Positions 39,601 to 49,474 of a stretch of 64,000 bases of DNA are shown piece by piece (position 1 is the first letter of the stretch; each line of letters opens with the position of its first letter). A program made the position numbers and the translations under genes. Source of the DNA: Campanula takesimana. Its lineage: Eukaryota > Streptophyta > Magnoliopsida > Asterales > Campanulaceae. The stretch lies in NCBI GenBank assembly GCA_026119855.1, contig JAOWBW010000254.1:372001-436000 (forward strand). Direction: 5' to 3'. The notes beneath the pieces were generated by a model. The model was not told the DNA's origin, did not search any database, and saw only the letters and a list, made by a program, of their open reading frames with translations.

Positions 39601-40523
39601 CCGGAAGTATAATTCTCCATCTCTTTTGCATGCCCGCATGAGTGGAATGATGCCCCCGAATCCAGCACCCATGTTTCTAGCGCACTACTAACACTCAGAA
39701 CCAGTACATCTTCACCCTCAGTTACCACATTCGCCGATTTATCCCCTCGCATGGGATAATCTCTCTTGTAGTGTCCTAACTCCTTACAATGATAGCACTG
39801 TACCGATCCCTTGGCTACCCTTGGTACATTCTTGTTCTCTCTAGGCTTGTACTCACCACCTCCTACGTTTTATTTTGATTCAGTTCTCCCCTTGTTGCTA
39901 GTACCCGGCTTTCCCCTACTAGTTGTAGCTAAAGCCGGTCCCGAATTAGATGGTGTCCCTAACTTCTTTATACGATTTTCCTCACCTAAAAGAATGTCCT
40001 TAACATCATCATACTTCAATTTATTCTTACCTGCTGAAGCATTTAAAGCCGTCACCGTTCCGCTCCAACTTCCTGGTAAGGATTCTAGCAATTGACAAGC
40101 ATGAACCTCATCCCCAAATGTAATATCCAACGCCGCCAATGAGTCTATAATATCCATAAACTCATCGATATGTTTGGCTATGGATCCTCCCTCTTGCATC
40201 TTGAGATTACCCATCTTGCGTATCAAATCAACCTTATTTGCAGCAGACGGAGTTTCAAATCTCTCAGTAAGATAATCCAATAGCTCCTTGGTGGTTTTCG
40301 CCTTCTTTGTAGTCTTCGCGATCCACTTTGACAAAGTAGATCGAACCACCCCTAGGGCCTTCCGATCCATAAGATCCCAATCTTCCTGTTTTTCGCTTTC
40401 CGGATTGACTCCTATTAAGGGCTTATAGCTATCTTTGTTGTACAAGAGATCCTCTATTTGCATCTTCCAAAACCCATAGTCAGACCCATCAAATTTCTCC
40501 ACCGCTTGTTTATCCTTGCCCAT
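36636..40523 (-). pseudogene. copia D gag-pol, one frame with six nonsense codons
   Basis: All segments are in the same frame from MGKDKQAVEKFDG (start 40,523) to the stop at 36,636. The order is gag (VVRSTLSKWIAKTTKKAKTT and a UBN2-like body), a zinc knuckle near 39,780 whose last Cys is Tyr (CYHCKELGHYKRDYP), protease DSGASFH (near 39,660), integrase HHCC (HCRLDHMSEKGM) and core (SDNGREY; PNGTPQHNGVAERMNRTLNE), RT (TAFLHGDLEEEIYM; YVDDMLITG near 37,600), and RNase H (YVDADLASSDLDKRRSTTGY). In-frame stops are at 39,870, 39,402, 38,919, 38,139, 38,088 and 37,164, with no frameshift. By comparison with the family, four of these replace Trp. Confidence 0.9.
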
Positions 40524-40593
40524 TCTTGATTGATTGATAAACCCGAATCGCCTGATAAACCCTGATCGTTCAACCGGAGCTCTTAATACCAGT

Positions 40594-41068
40594 TGTTGTG
40601 GAAAATACCCTCCAACACCCAAGCAAATAGCAAGAAATCACCGCACCACAAACAAGCACAAGAAATAATAAAGCAAAGCAAAAGACAAAAGAACACAAGA
40701 AATTGTTTGCCCAGTTCGTCAATATATTTGACTACGTCTGGGGGCACTATCAGGCCAGGATCTTGCACTATAATATGTTAAATCTGAGTTACAATGAGTA
40801 TGGGGGCGAAACATTGCTTAAATACATGACTTAGAATAAGACATAAACCTAAACATATGAGGAAACCCGAAAAAACTGCTATTCCCCGAATTCAGGTCGC
40901 GGCACCAGGTGCCCGCCTGGTACCCTTCAAGCGCCCGCCTGAATTAACTTTCCGGAATCACAAACTTACTGCCTTGTTCAGGCGCCCGCCTGGTTAAGAC
41001 CAGGCGCCCGCTTGCTTCCGTGCAAAATTCTCTTCTCTTTGTTTCCTTTTAAGATCTCTATTCCAACA
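40594..41068 (-). repeat. 5' LTR of copia D
   Basis: Direct repeat of 36,057-36,530, with substitutions scattered along its length. Confidence 0.95.
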
Positions 41069-41716
41069 CATTACTGGTCTTAGGCCAAAAAAAGCAATCT
41101 ATAGCTTGGCGTATACGAAGGATTTGGGCAGGGAAGAAAAACACACACAATAAAGCTGTGGATTACTATATCCAGAATGCTAGTTGCATGACAATTGCAG
41201 TGAAGATGAAGAGCAAGAAATATGTAGGTTATTTGATCACTACCAAGCGTCATAAGGACTTCTGGCTTTTGGAATGCATACAATATGCACTACTGTATGC
41301 ATTCCATTCTACATGAAAGAAACTAAGGTTAAAGCAAAGGAAATGAGTCAATCAAAAGTGGAGAGTGAAAGATATATAAATGTCCAAAACACTATTAGCA
41401 AGTGGGTGAAAGTAAGTTGGGTAAGTAATGGTTTTTTTTGTAATTAAATGAACTTTTTGAGGGCAAGATTCTCCAAAGCCCTATTCATTCTTTTCCATTT
41501 ATGGAATAAAGCAACTAAAAACCTTAAACTGAGACAGACCAAAAAGAAAAGTAAGAAACTTAAATGTAGCATATTACAATTTCACTCAAAAAATTTTCTT
41601 ATTTAAAAGAGAACATTTATTATAGAAGTACAGTTAAAAAAAAAGTGATATTTTGTATGAGACAGGAGAGCATATATTACAATGCTGAATTACAATGGCG
41701 AGTGTGCACAATCAAT

Positions 41717-42275
41717 GAACAAGTAGTCAGTTTCCCATCAATGTTTGATTCCCATTCTATTTTTGGTGAAACTGGTCAAGTCTTAAAACAGTGAAACCAA
41801 GACAAACAATTGCCTGTTGTTTATCTCTCACATCATGAGTTTGCCAATTCAAACTTTGAGAATGATTCCGAAATTATACAAACTATGAGGGCCTTTCTAA
41901 ACTTACCTTAAATAGCAAGGGTGTTAAATGATATTGAACCAACTTCGCTTACGTTGCAAAGTATCCCGTTCGCTAACGTCAGCATCACGTGCCAAGAGTG
42001 GCCCGTCTTCGCACGAGACATCAACGTCCAATTGAGAATTCTCATCCAATAGAAAATCGACAACGTGTCCGATAAAACCACCTGGTTTTGCAAAACCACC
42101 AAATCTGAACCGCTCTCCTCCAAACTAATAGTACAATCAATACAGTGTAGAGAGAGAGAGAGAATAAATACAATTTGGAAAAAGAAACTGAACCGAATCA
42201 TTCATATGAATTTTTCCATATTTTCACATTACAAAAACAGGAAGAATCTGTTTGGTTTGGTTTGAAATTTGATTA
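41717..42275 (+). promoter_or_regulatory. Promoter copy of the second FUL-like gene
   Basis: Identical, as far as I can read it, to 8,790-9,348. It includes the five ACGT cores (41,951, 41,976, 41,987, 42,024, 42,063) and the G-box at 41,986-41,991. Just upstream a 4-bp indel separates the copies. Confidence 0.6.
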
Positions 42276-42460
42276 ATGGGGCGGGGAAGGGTGCAACTGA
42301 AGAGGATTGAGAACAAGAATAGCCGGCAAGTCACTTTCTCGAAACGCCGGTCCGGCTTGTTGAAGAAAGCTCATGAGATTTCCGTACTTTGCGACGCCGA
42401 GGTCGGTTTGATCGTCTTCTCCAATAAAGGCAAACTCTGCGAATATGCTACCGATTGCTC
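42276..42460 (+). CDS. FUL-like: Exon 1 of a second FUL-like MADS-box gene (partial)
   Basis: Encodes the full MADS domain (start MGRGRVQLKRIENKNSRQVT) and ends at the same GT donor (cgtacg) after codon phase 2. The 185 bp are identical to exon 1 at 9,349-9,533. No exons 2-8 follow in the remaining 21.5 kb, which is intron 1 sequence with transposons, and in copy 1 the second exon also lies about 21 kb away. The gene therefore probably continues beyond the window. It could also be an orphan exon if the duplication ended in intron 1. Confidence 0.8.
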
Positions 42461-43082
42461 GTACGTTTTTTCATTCTCAATTCTTCTCTTAATCTCTTCC
42501 ATTTTCATTCGATTTTTTTTCCTTTTATTATTTTTTAAACTCAGTGTGTCTCGTGACCTCCTTTAAAGCCGATCAAAAAAGTTGATTAATTCTAGTAGTG
42601 AAGAGTACTGCATGAACATTCGATTGCTCTCTTCTGTGTTTTAATCGTTAATGTGTTACTCCCGTCCCGAACTAAAGTTGTTGGTTTGAATTTTCACGAA
42701 AATTAAAGAAAAGCAAACGTTGCGAGTATGAGAAAGTAGGAGATAGAAAATGATTAGAATTTTTTTGTTTAGGTTATAAAGTAACTAAAACCCTTAGTAC
42801 CGGACAAACCAAAAAAGAAAATACTCTCTCTATCCCGAAATGATCTTCTCATTTGCCATTTTTTATTGTCCCAGAAAGTTCTTCTCATTTCTAAAATTTA
42901 GACTTAAATGTGCATAAATACAACATGGCTAGTGAAGTAAGTGTTTGGGACAGATGGAGTATTTTGGATTTGGGTTTTATGTGTTTTAATCAAATGCCTT
43001 CATTTTAGAAAGTGCAAGTCAAGTTCAGTTTTTGTATCCTTTTTCCTTTATTTTTCTTGTATATCCAAAGTCCAAAGAGATA

Positions 43083-43364
43083 CTCCCTCCGTCCCACTAG
43101 AAGTGAGACTTCTTTCCTTTTTGGGCCGTCCCACTTAAAGTGAGACTACCCAAAATGAAAATGTTTTAATATACTTATATTCATCATTCCCCACTATTTA
43201 ACCCCACTCATTCTCTCTCTTCATTTTCCACCACTCATTTTATTCAACCAACATCACTATTTACCCCACTCATTCTCTCTCTTCATTTTCTACCACACAT
43301 ATATCACTTTATCTTAAATATCGTGCCCACTCCTCTAGTCTCACTCTCAATGGGACGGAGGGAG
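43083..43364. mobile_element. Stowaway MITE present only in copy 2
   Basis: Termini CTCCCTCCGTCCCACTAGAA and tctcaatgggacggagggag, flanked by TA. The empty site in copy 1 is gagaTAttttgcag at 10,227-10,239. Confidence 0.95.
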
Positions 43365-43503
43365 TATTTTGCAGTTCATCAGTATCAACTTTTGGTTTCT
43401 TTACTATATTTAGGAGCAAATCCAGTACTTAGTGTCAAGTCAAACCATGCTGCCTGTTTTTAGGTACTTACATTTTTGGCTCTTGCTAGTAAATACTCAT
43501 ATA

Positions 43504-43778
43504 CTTCTTCCGTCCCAGAGTAAGAGTCATACTTTCTATTTTGGTACGTTCCAGAGTAAGAGTCTCATTCCTAAAATGACAAGGAATCTTTACTATTCAT
43601 CCCACTCATTCTCTCTCATACTTTACTTTTATACTCACAACACCAATCAACTTACTATTCACTCTCACTCATTCTCTCTCTTACTTTATTTTTACACTCA
43701 CAACACTTAAATCACTTCCATCATTTCATAATCTCCGTGCATTTGAGAGGTAGGACTCTTACTCTGGGACGGAGGTAG
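43504..43778. mobile_element. Stowaway MITE, uninterrupted copy of 10,369-12,522
   Basis: Starts cttcttccgtcccagagtaag and ends cttactctgggacggaggtag. It shows the target of the LINE seen in copy 1, still empty. Confidence 0.88.
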
Positions 43779-43785
43779 TAGTATA

Positions 43786-44011
43786 CTCCCTCCGTTTCAT
43801 GTCACTTGAGACCAAAAATTTTGGCACACAGATTAAGAAAAAGTAGGAGAGAGAAATAGCGGGAGGAGGTGTTTGTGAGTATGAAAAAATTAAATAGAAG
43901 AGAAAATGAGTGGGAGGAATAGTAAAGATTCTTTACCATTTTGGGCAGTCTCAAGTCACGTGGAACAGATGGAAAAGGAAATAAGTCTCAAGTGACATGA
44001 AATGGAGGGAG
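43786..44011. mobile_element. Stowaway MITE, copy 2 counterpart of 12,530-12,813
   Basis: Termini CTCCCTCCGTTTCATGTCAC and gacatgaaatggagggag with TA on both sides. Shorter than its copy-1 partner by an internal deletion. Confidence 0.88.
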
Positions 44012-45756
44012 TATACTCCAAATAGATATTTGTTGCTAGTTATTAACAAGTGCCACAAAGAGATTCAGCTAGACCCCACTAGTTATCGTACTCACTCTAC
44101 TCTGTCTCTAAATGAATGTTCATTTTCAAAAAAAATTGTCTCAAAATGAATATCTTTTTGAAAAAAACTTTCTCCAAAAATGTTTTTAATCAAAATTTTA
44201 CACTAGTCTTTTTATACTTGCAAAACTAAATGTTTGAAAAGAGGATTACATGATTATATATGAATATTTGCTACTAAATTGTATAAAAAGTAGAGATTTT
44301 CAGGTATCCATGAATGAATTTTGAACACTCACTTAAGGACGGAGGGAATATGTGATTTCAACAATCGTGTTTTGAATAATACACATTGGGTAACCAAAAC
44401 ACTGTGTTTGCCACCCCTACTTTAAACTTGAGGTGCGAACCAATATTTAAATTTACCTGCGACGATATACTTAAACACAACTCTCTAACATCTTATCTAC
44501 CAAATGTGCACCCACCCAAAAGTGCCCGGACAATCCTTTCCAATTCCACACGTTCGTGATCCAAGGAAAAAAAATGAATTAAGAGGCAAGTCTAAGGGCC
44601 TTGTAAGTTACTCTGATGGTGGATGAGCTATAGGTATAAATGCATATAGCACAACAAAATATAGCATATAACACAACTAGAACATGATAAGCATTCAAAC
44701 ACACAAATGCAATAACCACGTTAATAAAGATACTGAGGATTGTGGCAGTTCTCTAATCCATCGAAGTTTATCTCATCACAACACTGGAATGATGGTGAAG
44801 GTCACATCATCATCCATCAAAATCAACATTTTCCCGGCCTAGACCACATCATCAGCTGTAGTGAGAATTAGCGGCGTCTCTTTGCTTGTGGGAGATAGGT
44901 GACTTATCTCGCATGATGCTTAGGCTATAAGGGACTAAGGTCATCTAATTCTAGGTCTGTTGATTGATCTGATTTTGATTGACCCGAATGTTGGTAAAAA
45001 AAAAAAAAAACGAGTGAATGCTTCCATCCAATTATTCATCGAGATTAAAACAAGGGTCATTATCGACCAATCGGTACAATGTACTATCACTTTGTTTACA
45101 CCAAATACAATGTACTTCATAGTTACCACTTAATGCAACGTACTTTTCAATTTATTTCAAATAATGCAATTTTCGTACTTTTTAATACATTTTAATGCAT
45201 CGTATTTTCCAAATTTATTATCAAATAATGCAACTCAGTTAATTATTTGTAACATTTCGTAAAAGTACATATCATTATGTTGTCACTAGATACTACATTG
45301 CATTTGGTGTAACAGAGGGTATAGCACATTGTACGATTGGAAATTATTCCAGGCTCTTTAAGTTCAAGAAAAAGATTCCTTAAGGGGCAACCTTCCTTTT
45401 TCAAAAGGTTTGTGTACAGACATTTGCACTCAATCTTTTTCAAAGCTAGAAGATGGTTAGAAATTAATTACTCTCAGCCATCCATTATTAGATCCTAAAG
45501 GGGAAAAATTACCATATGAGTCATATGATATGACTTACTTTAGATACCCACTTGAGTTTAAATATACCAAAATCGCTGGTACATATTAGAGTCCAGAAGG
45601 ATAGGGAACAAATGTAAAGATGGAATAGAAATCACATTAGGGTTGACCATTTGATGTTAAAGAATTTTCACTCTTTAGCAACCCTGATCAGAAAAGCTTC
45701 ACAACAAGACTGAAACATGAGAGATCTCTTCAAACTAATAACACGAAAAGGTGAAA
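44012..45756. other. Copy 2 intron 1 block
   Basis: Corresponds to 12,814-14,820 of copy 1 without the GC-rich MITE at 13,465-13,976. The inverted-repeat element at about 45,058-45,343 is the partner of 14,258-14,420. No gene is visible. Confidence 0.7.
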
Positions 45757-46411
45757 TGAACGACATAAACCGACATGGACAAAATGGGACCCATACACTC
45801 TGGGCTCACATCTCAAAGAGGCCCATAATCTCATATGCCGACATCAAGTAGGCCGAGCAGGTAGCTCTTACCTAGGCCGAGTTCAAGAGGCCTAATCCCT
45901 AGCTGGCCTCTAGGACGAGCCGAGCTGGATGACGGGCCGGGTTATATCAAAAACCTCCCATTATCACAGGGAGTCCATTTACAGAGTTTGATTGCAACTC
46001 TAACAGTAGAGATCCTTATCTAAACAAGGATATCTCTTCTATAAGATAACTGGGATACCACTTATCCTTATCCGGAGTCTATCTCCAAGGAATACGAGTC
46101 CCACAGTAATACGGTCTCCCTGGCTTTCTTAACAAGTCAGGACTCATTCACCTGCGCCTATATATATATAAACAGGTCCTCAAAATAGGAGATGGGTAAT
46201 GAACTCTTTGGCTCTAAACTAGTTAATTGATTTCTTTATTCACATATACCACCCGTATTCTTACTCTCACGCCGGAGGGCCTTCGCCGGTGAAGCCCCGG
46301 CGTAGTTTATGTTTGTTTATTGTGCGCAGATCCAAACGGGGAAGATCTCATTGCTGGATTTATCCGAACCGCTAGACGAAGGGCTGATCCGACACGTTTT
46401 TTGCAGCATCA
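45757..46411 (+). repeat. 5' LTR of the gypsy element
   Basis: 655 bp with a TATA-like tatatatatata near 46,160. It differs from the 3' LTR by substitutions and indels, the largest being about 37 bp near 45,905-45,945 that is absent from the 3' LTR. Confidence 0.93.
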
Positions 46412-46478
46412 GTTTGGTTCCATTGCCGGGAAACGTCAATCGGAGAATCTTTCTGTTCGGAAAACCACAAAATTCCTC

Positions 46479-47932
46479 ATGTCTGGAGTTCGCACTGACG
46501 GTCGGGAAGCTAGCGTTACACAAGACGCTAATCTCAATCCGCCACCCCCTAACGTGGCAAATAACAATGTTCTGAATCAAGGCCTCCCTCCTCCACCTCA
46601 GGGGGCGGGATGCACACCCGTTCCAGAGGGCCGGCGCCTGAAATTGCTCACCAGTATGGACGACGGAGACGGACGACTTCACGTCCTCAGCTTACCGAGG
46701 CTGGCCCTTCTAGACCGGCACCAATTGATCGGAGGGCATTATTACATCAGAATCTCTCAACCCTTCAGCAACTAGCTGATGCTCAGAGGGCTCTTCTAGA
46801 ATTTGACCCTGACCATTCCTTGGCACCCTTCGCCCAGCCCTCTGGTACAAAAGGAGCTTTGGGAGGTGGAGAAAGAAGTGACCATAGGGGAAACACACGC
46901 ACTGAGGACAGACGTCATCAGGAACCGCGTGACGCGCCCCCAGGAAATCGAGCTGCTCCACCAAGCCGACTAGAAGGTCGACTTGGCCCAATTAATCCCG
47001 ATGGAAGAGATCTGAGGGATCAAATAAACCGTAGGAGAGAAGAAGAGGCAGAATCTCCAGATGTGAGATTTCTAGGAGAAAGGCGACGATGGAAAAATCA
47101 AGATCAAGTCCCACCCAGACAGGAGCCGCCTCGTCGTACTCCTCCGATACGACCTCGTGATGATCCAGACACAAGCCGTGTTGTTGGGAGGGGCCGAGAC
47201 AGAGAAAGAGACAGGCCAAGAAGCTCCCATCGCAGCTCAGGATTCAGTGAGCAGATCATATTGGATTTGCAGGAGAGGATGGACAATATAGAGATGAACC
47301 AGGGGCAGAGAAAGCCGAAGACCGACTATGACGCAATGCGTCCGTTTGCTCAATGGATAAAGGATTCTCCACCTAATCCCCAGTTGAAGCTTCCTCACCT
47401 GGACAAATATTCTGGCAGTTCTGATGCCATGGACCACCTCCAATCTTTCAAAGGAATGATGGCCTTAGTTTCTAACAAAGACGACGTACTTTGCAAGGCC
47501 TTTGCTAGTACGTTAGTTGGAGCAGCCAGGTCTTGGTTTATGGACTTAGAGAGAAGAAGCATCAACTCCTTCTCTAAATTGAAGTCAAGTTTTCTAGAGT
47601 ATTTCGCCACTGCTGGGGCTAGAAAGAAAAGATTGTCGGATCTGGCAAACATAGTTCAGGGAAAGAGCGAGTCAACTATGGACTTCTACAATAGGCTTAG
47701 AGACTTGGCTGACTCAATAGAAGAGAGACTCACGGATAGGGAGATCATAATGTGCTTCTATAACGGGCAAAGATCAGACGAGCTCACCTATGAATTATCG
47801 GTAAGAGAACCTCTTACAAAATCTGAGCTATACCAGATGGCCTATGCTACAGCCACTGCTGAAGAAAAAAAAACTGATGTCCGGATACAGAGATCGAGAT
47901 CGAGAAGGGGAAGGCATACCACCCACTTCTAA
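46479..47932 (+). pseudogene. gypsy gag, frameshifted
   Basis: The likely start MSGVRTDGREASVTQ is at 46,479. The frame shifts near 46,605 at a G-rich run into the long frame 46,610-47,932. After an Arg/Pro-rich disordered N-terminal half comes the retrotransposon gag core (PHLDKYSGSSDAMDHLQSFK, ARSWFMDLERRSINSFSKLK, FYNRLRDLADSIEERL). A second shift at an A run near 47,868 separates it from the zinc-knuckle part. Confidence 0.85.
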
Positions 47933-49473
47933 CTCGGTCCAAGGTACCAGTGGAAGTGGTAACAGAGGGAAGAACAGAACGAGACCGACCGAGGTCTTTA
48001 CCCCCCTTACCAAGCCGATTTCCGAGATCATGAACCTGGTGAATCTCCCAAATCCAAAACCCCTTAAAGATAACCCAAAGTTCCCACGAGACACCAGCAA
48101 CTACTGCGCCTACCATCGAGACAACGGGCACGAGACGGATAACTGCTTTGCCCTAAAGAAAATACTACAGAGGTGGGCTGATCAGGGGAAACTAAATGAA
48201 TACTTAGCAAAGAAAGACAATAAACATCCGAGAGAGGGCGAGGCGGTGGACCGCGAAGACAGACCACCTCGGGCAAAGCTGATCGGTGTAATCAGGGAGG
48301 AAATTCCTTTCATATCCCCTAACGAGCTGGCCGGAAACAGGGCCATGAGAGAACAACCGTTGGTCATCACAGGCCGAATCGACAACTGCGAGTCAGAAAG
48401 GTTCTTAATAGATTCTGGGGCTGCTAAAGACGTGCTCTATTACAGAACCTTCAAAGAGATGGAGTTGCCAGACACCATGCTGACCCCGTACAATGGGAGA
48501 CTAGAAGGATTTACAAATCACAAAGCCGAGGCTAGGGGAACCGTAGACTTGGTACTAGAAGTTGGTGAGTACCCCTGCAAAACATCGGCAACGATCACTT
48601 TCATTGTTATGGATTTGGCAAGTGACTACCATGCCATCCTCGGCTCTCCTAGTCAGGGAAAACTGGGAATGGTTGCTTCCCTCCCTCACCAAAGGGTGAA
48701 ATTCCTAACCCCAGAAGGCATAGGCTGCGTCCTCGGCAACCCTGAATACCCAGAACAGAAGGTACGAATTGAGAAACAACTTCCCCCGGAAGAGAGAGAG
48801 GAGCTAATCAACCTGATAAAAAACAACCTAGACGTGTTTGCTTGGAAAGTTGAAGACATGGTTGGAGTTAAAGAAGCTATCGCTCTCCACAAACTAGAGG
48901 TGGACAGTTTCTTCAAACCAGTCAAGCAGGGACGGAGGGTCTTCTCTATAGATAAGGAAAAAGCAATCGAGATCGAGGTGGATAAATTGATGAAGGTCGG
49001 GATCATCCGAGAAGCGACATATCCCGAGTGGCTGGCTAATGTCGTAATGGTGAAGAAACAAAATGGAAAGTGGAGAATGTGTGTCGACTTCACAGATCTC
49101 AACAAAGGATAGCTACCCTCTACCCAGGATAGACAAATTGGTCGACTCCATTGCTGGACATCAAACCTTGAGCTTCCTAGACGCTTATTCTGGTTACCAC
49201 CAAGTCAAGATGGCCGAAGACGACATTGAAAAGACCGCCTTCCAAGCAGCAGGAGGGATATATTGTTATGTGACGATGCCTTTTGGCCTCAAGAATGCCG
49301 GTGCAACTTATCAGAGGATGGTGAACAAGGTGTTCAAATCCCAGATCGGCATGAACATGGAAGCCTATATTGACGATATGGTAATAAAGACTAAGTTAGG
49401 AAGCCACGTCCCGGACTTGACCGAGACTATAAAAAACCTAAAAGAAAATGACATGAAGCTCAACCCTAGTTGA
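47844..49473 (+). pseudogene. gypsy zinc knuckle, protease and RT, broken
   Basis: 47,844-49,112 contains the knuckle YCAYHRDNGHETDNC, the aspartic protease FLIDSGAAKDVLYY (near 48,410), and the start of RT (GIIREATYPEWLANVVMVKK, GKWRMCVDF). A frameshift near 49,100 moves RT into 49,110-49,473 (SYPLPRIDKLVDSIAGH, FLDAYSGYHQVKM, MPFGLKNAGATYQRMVNKVF and the catalytic YIDDM near 49,370). After LNPS about 35 codons expected in this family are deleted and a stop follows. Confidence 0.88.
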
Positions 49474-49474
49474 C

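Larger units (their letters stand above)
36057..41068 (-). mobile_element. Ty1/copia element D (Tnt1/Tork-like), full length
   Basis: 5,012 bp with direct LTRs 36,057-36,530 and 40,594-41,068 (TG...CA ends; about a dozen differences between them) and an exact 5-bp target duplication CATTA (36,052-36,056, 41,069-41,073). The primer-binding site on the minus strand next to the 5' LTR reads TGGTATTAAGAGC, of the initiator-Met type. It is inserted in an exon of the USP-like pseudogene, antisense to it. The LTRs carry repeated GCGCCCGCCTG motifs. Confidence 0.95.
35585..41316 (+). pseudogene. Universal-stress-protein-like pseudogene, split by copia D
   Basis: The first part (35,585-35,866) begins MVRVRTKLPIWLCRSARMT, hits an in-frame TAA, then stays open in the same frame (SVKVAHERKLSRDFSKK...) to a TAG at 35,864. 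A splice acceptor (cataattag) precedes the second part at 35,973, which reads QVEIVIKEGKEKGATIVEEA and KKQKVS. It continues after the copia insertion (41,074) as LLVLGQKKQSIAWR, IQNASCMTIAVKMKSKK and GYLITTKRHKDFWLL, typical of the C-terminus of plant USP/HUP-superfamily proteins. The central nucleotide-binding part is missing. It ends with an atypical 12-residue extension to the TGA at 41,314. The breaks make it a pseudogene. Confidence 0.75.

Noticed and set aside
42276..42460. Second MADS exon 1 as an alternative first exon of the copy 1 gene
   Set aside because: It lies downstream of exons 2-8 of copy 1 on the same strand, so it cannot be spliced in cis to them.
46320..46475. ORF starting MCADPNGEDL in the gypsy 5' LTR as a gag start
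   Set aside because: It begins inside the LTR. The ATG at 46,479 after the primer-binding site is a more plausible start in the same frame.
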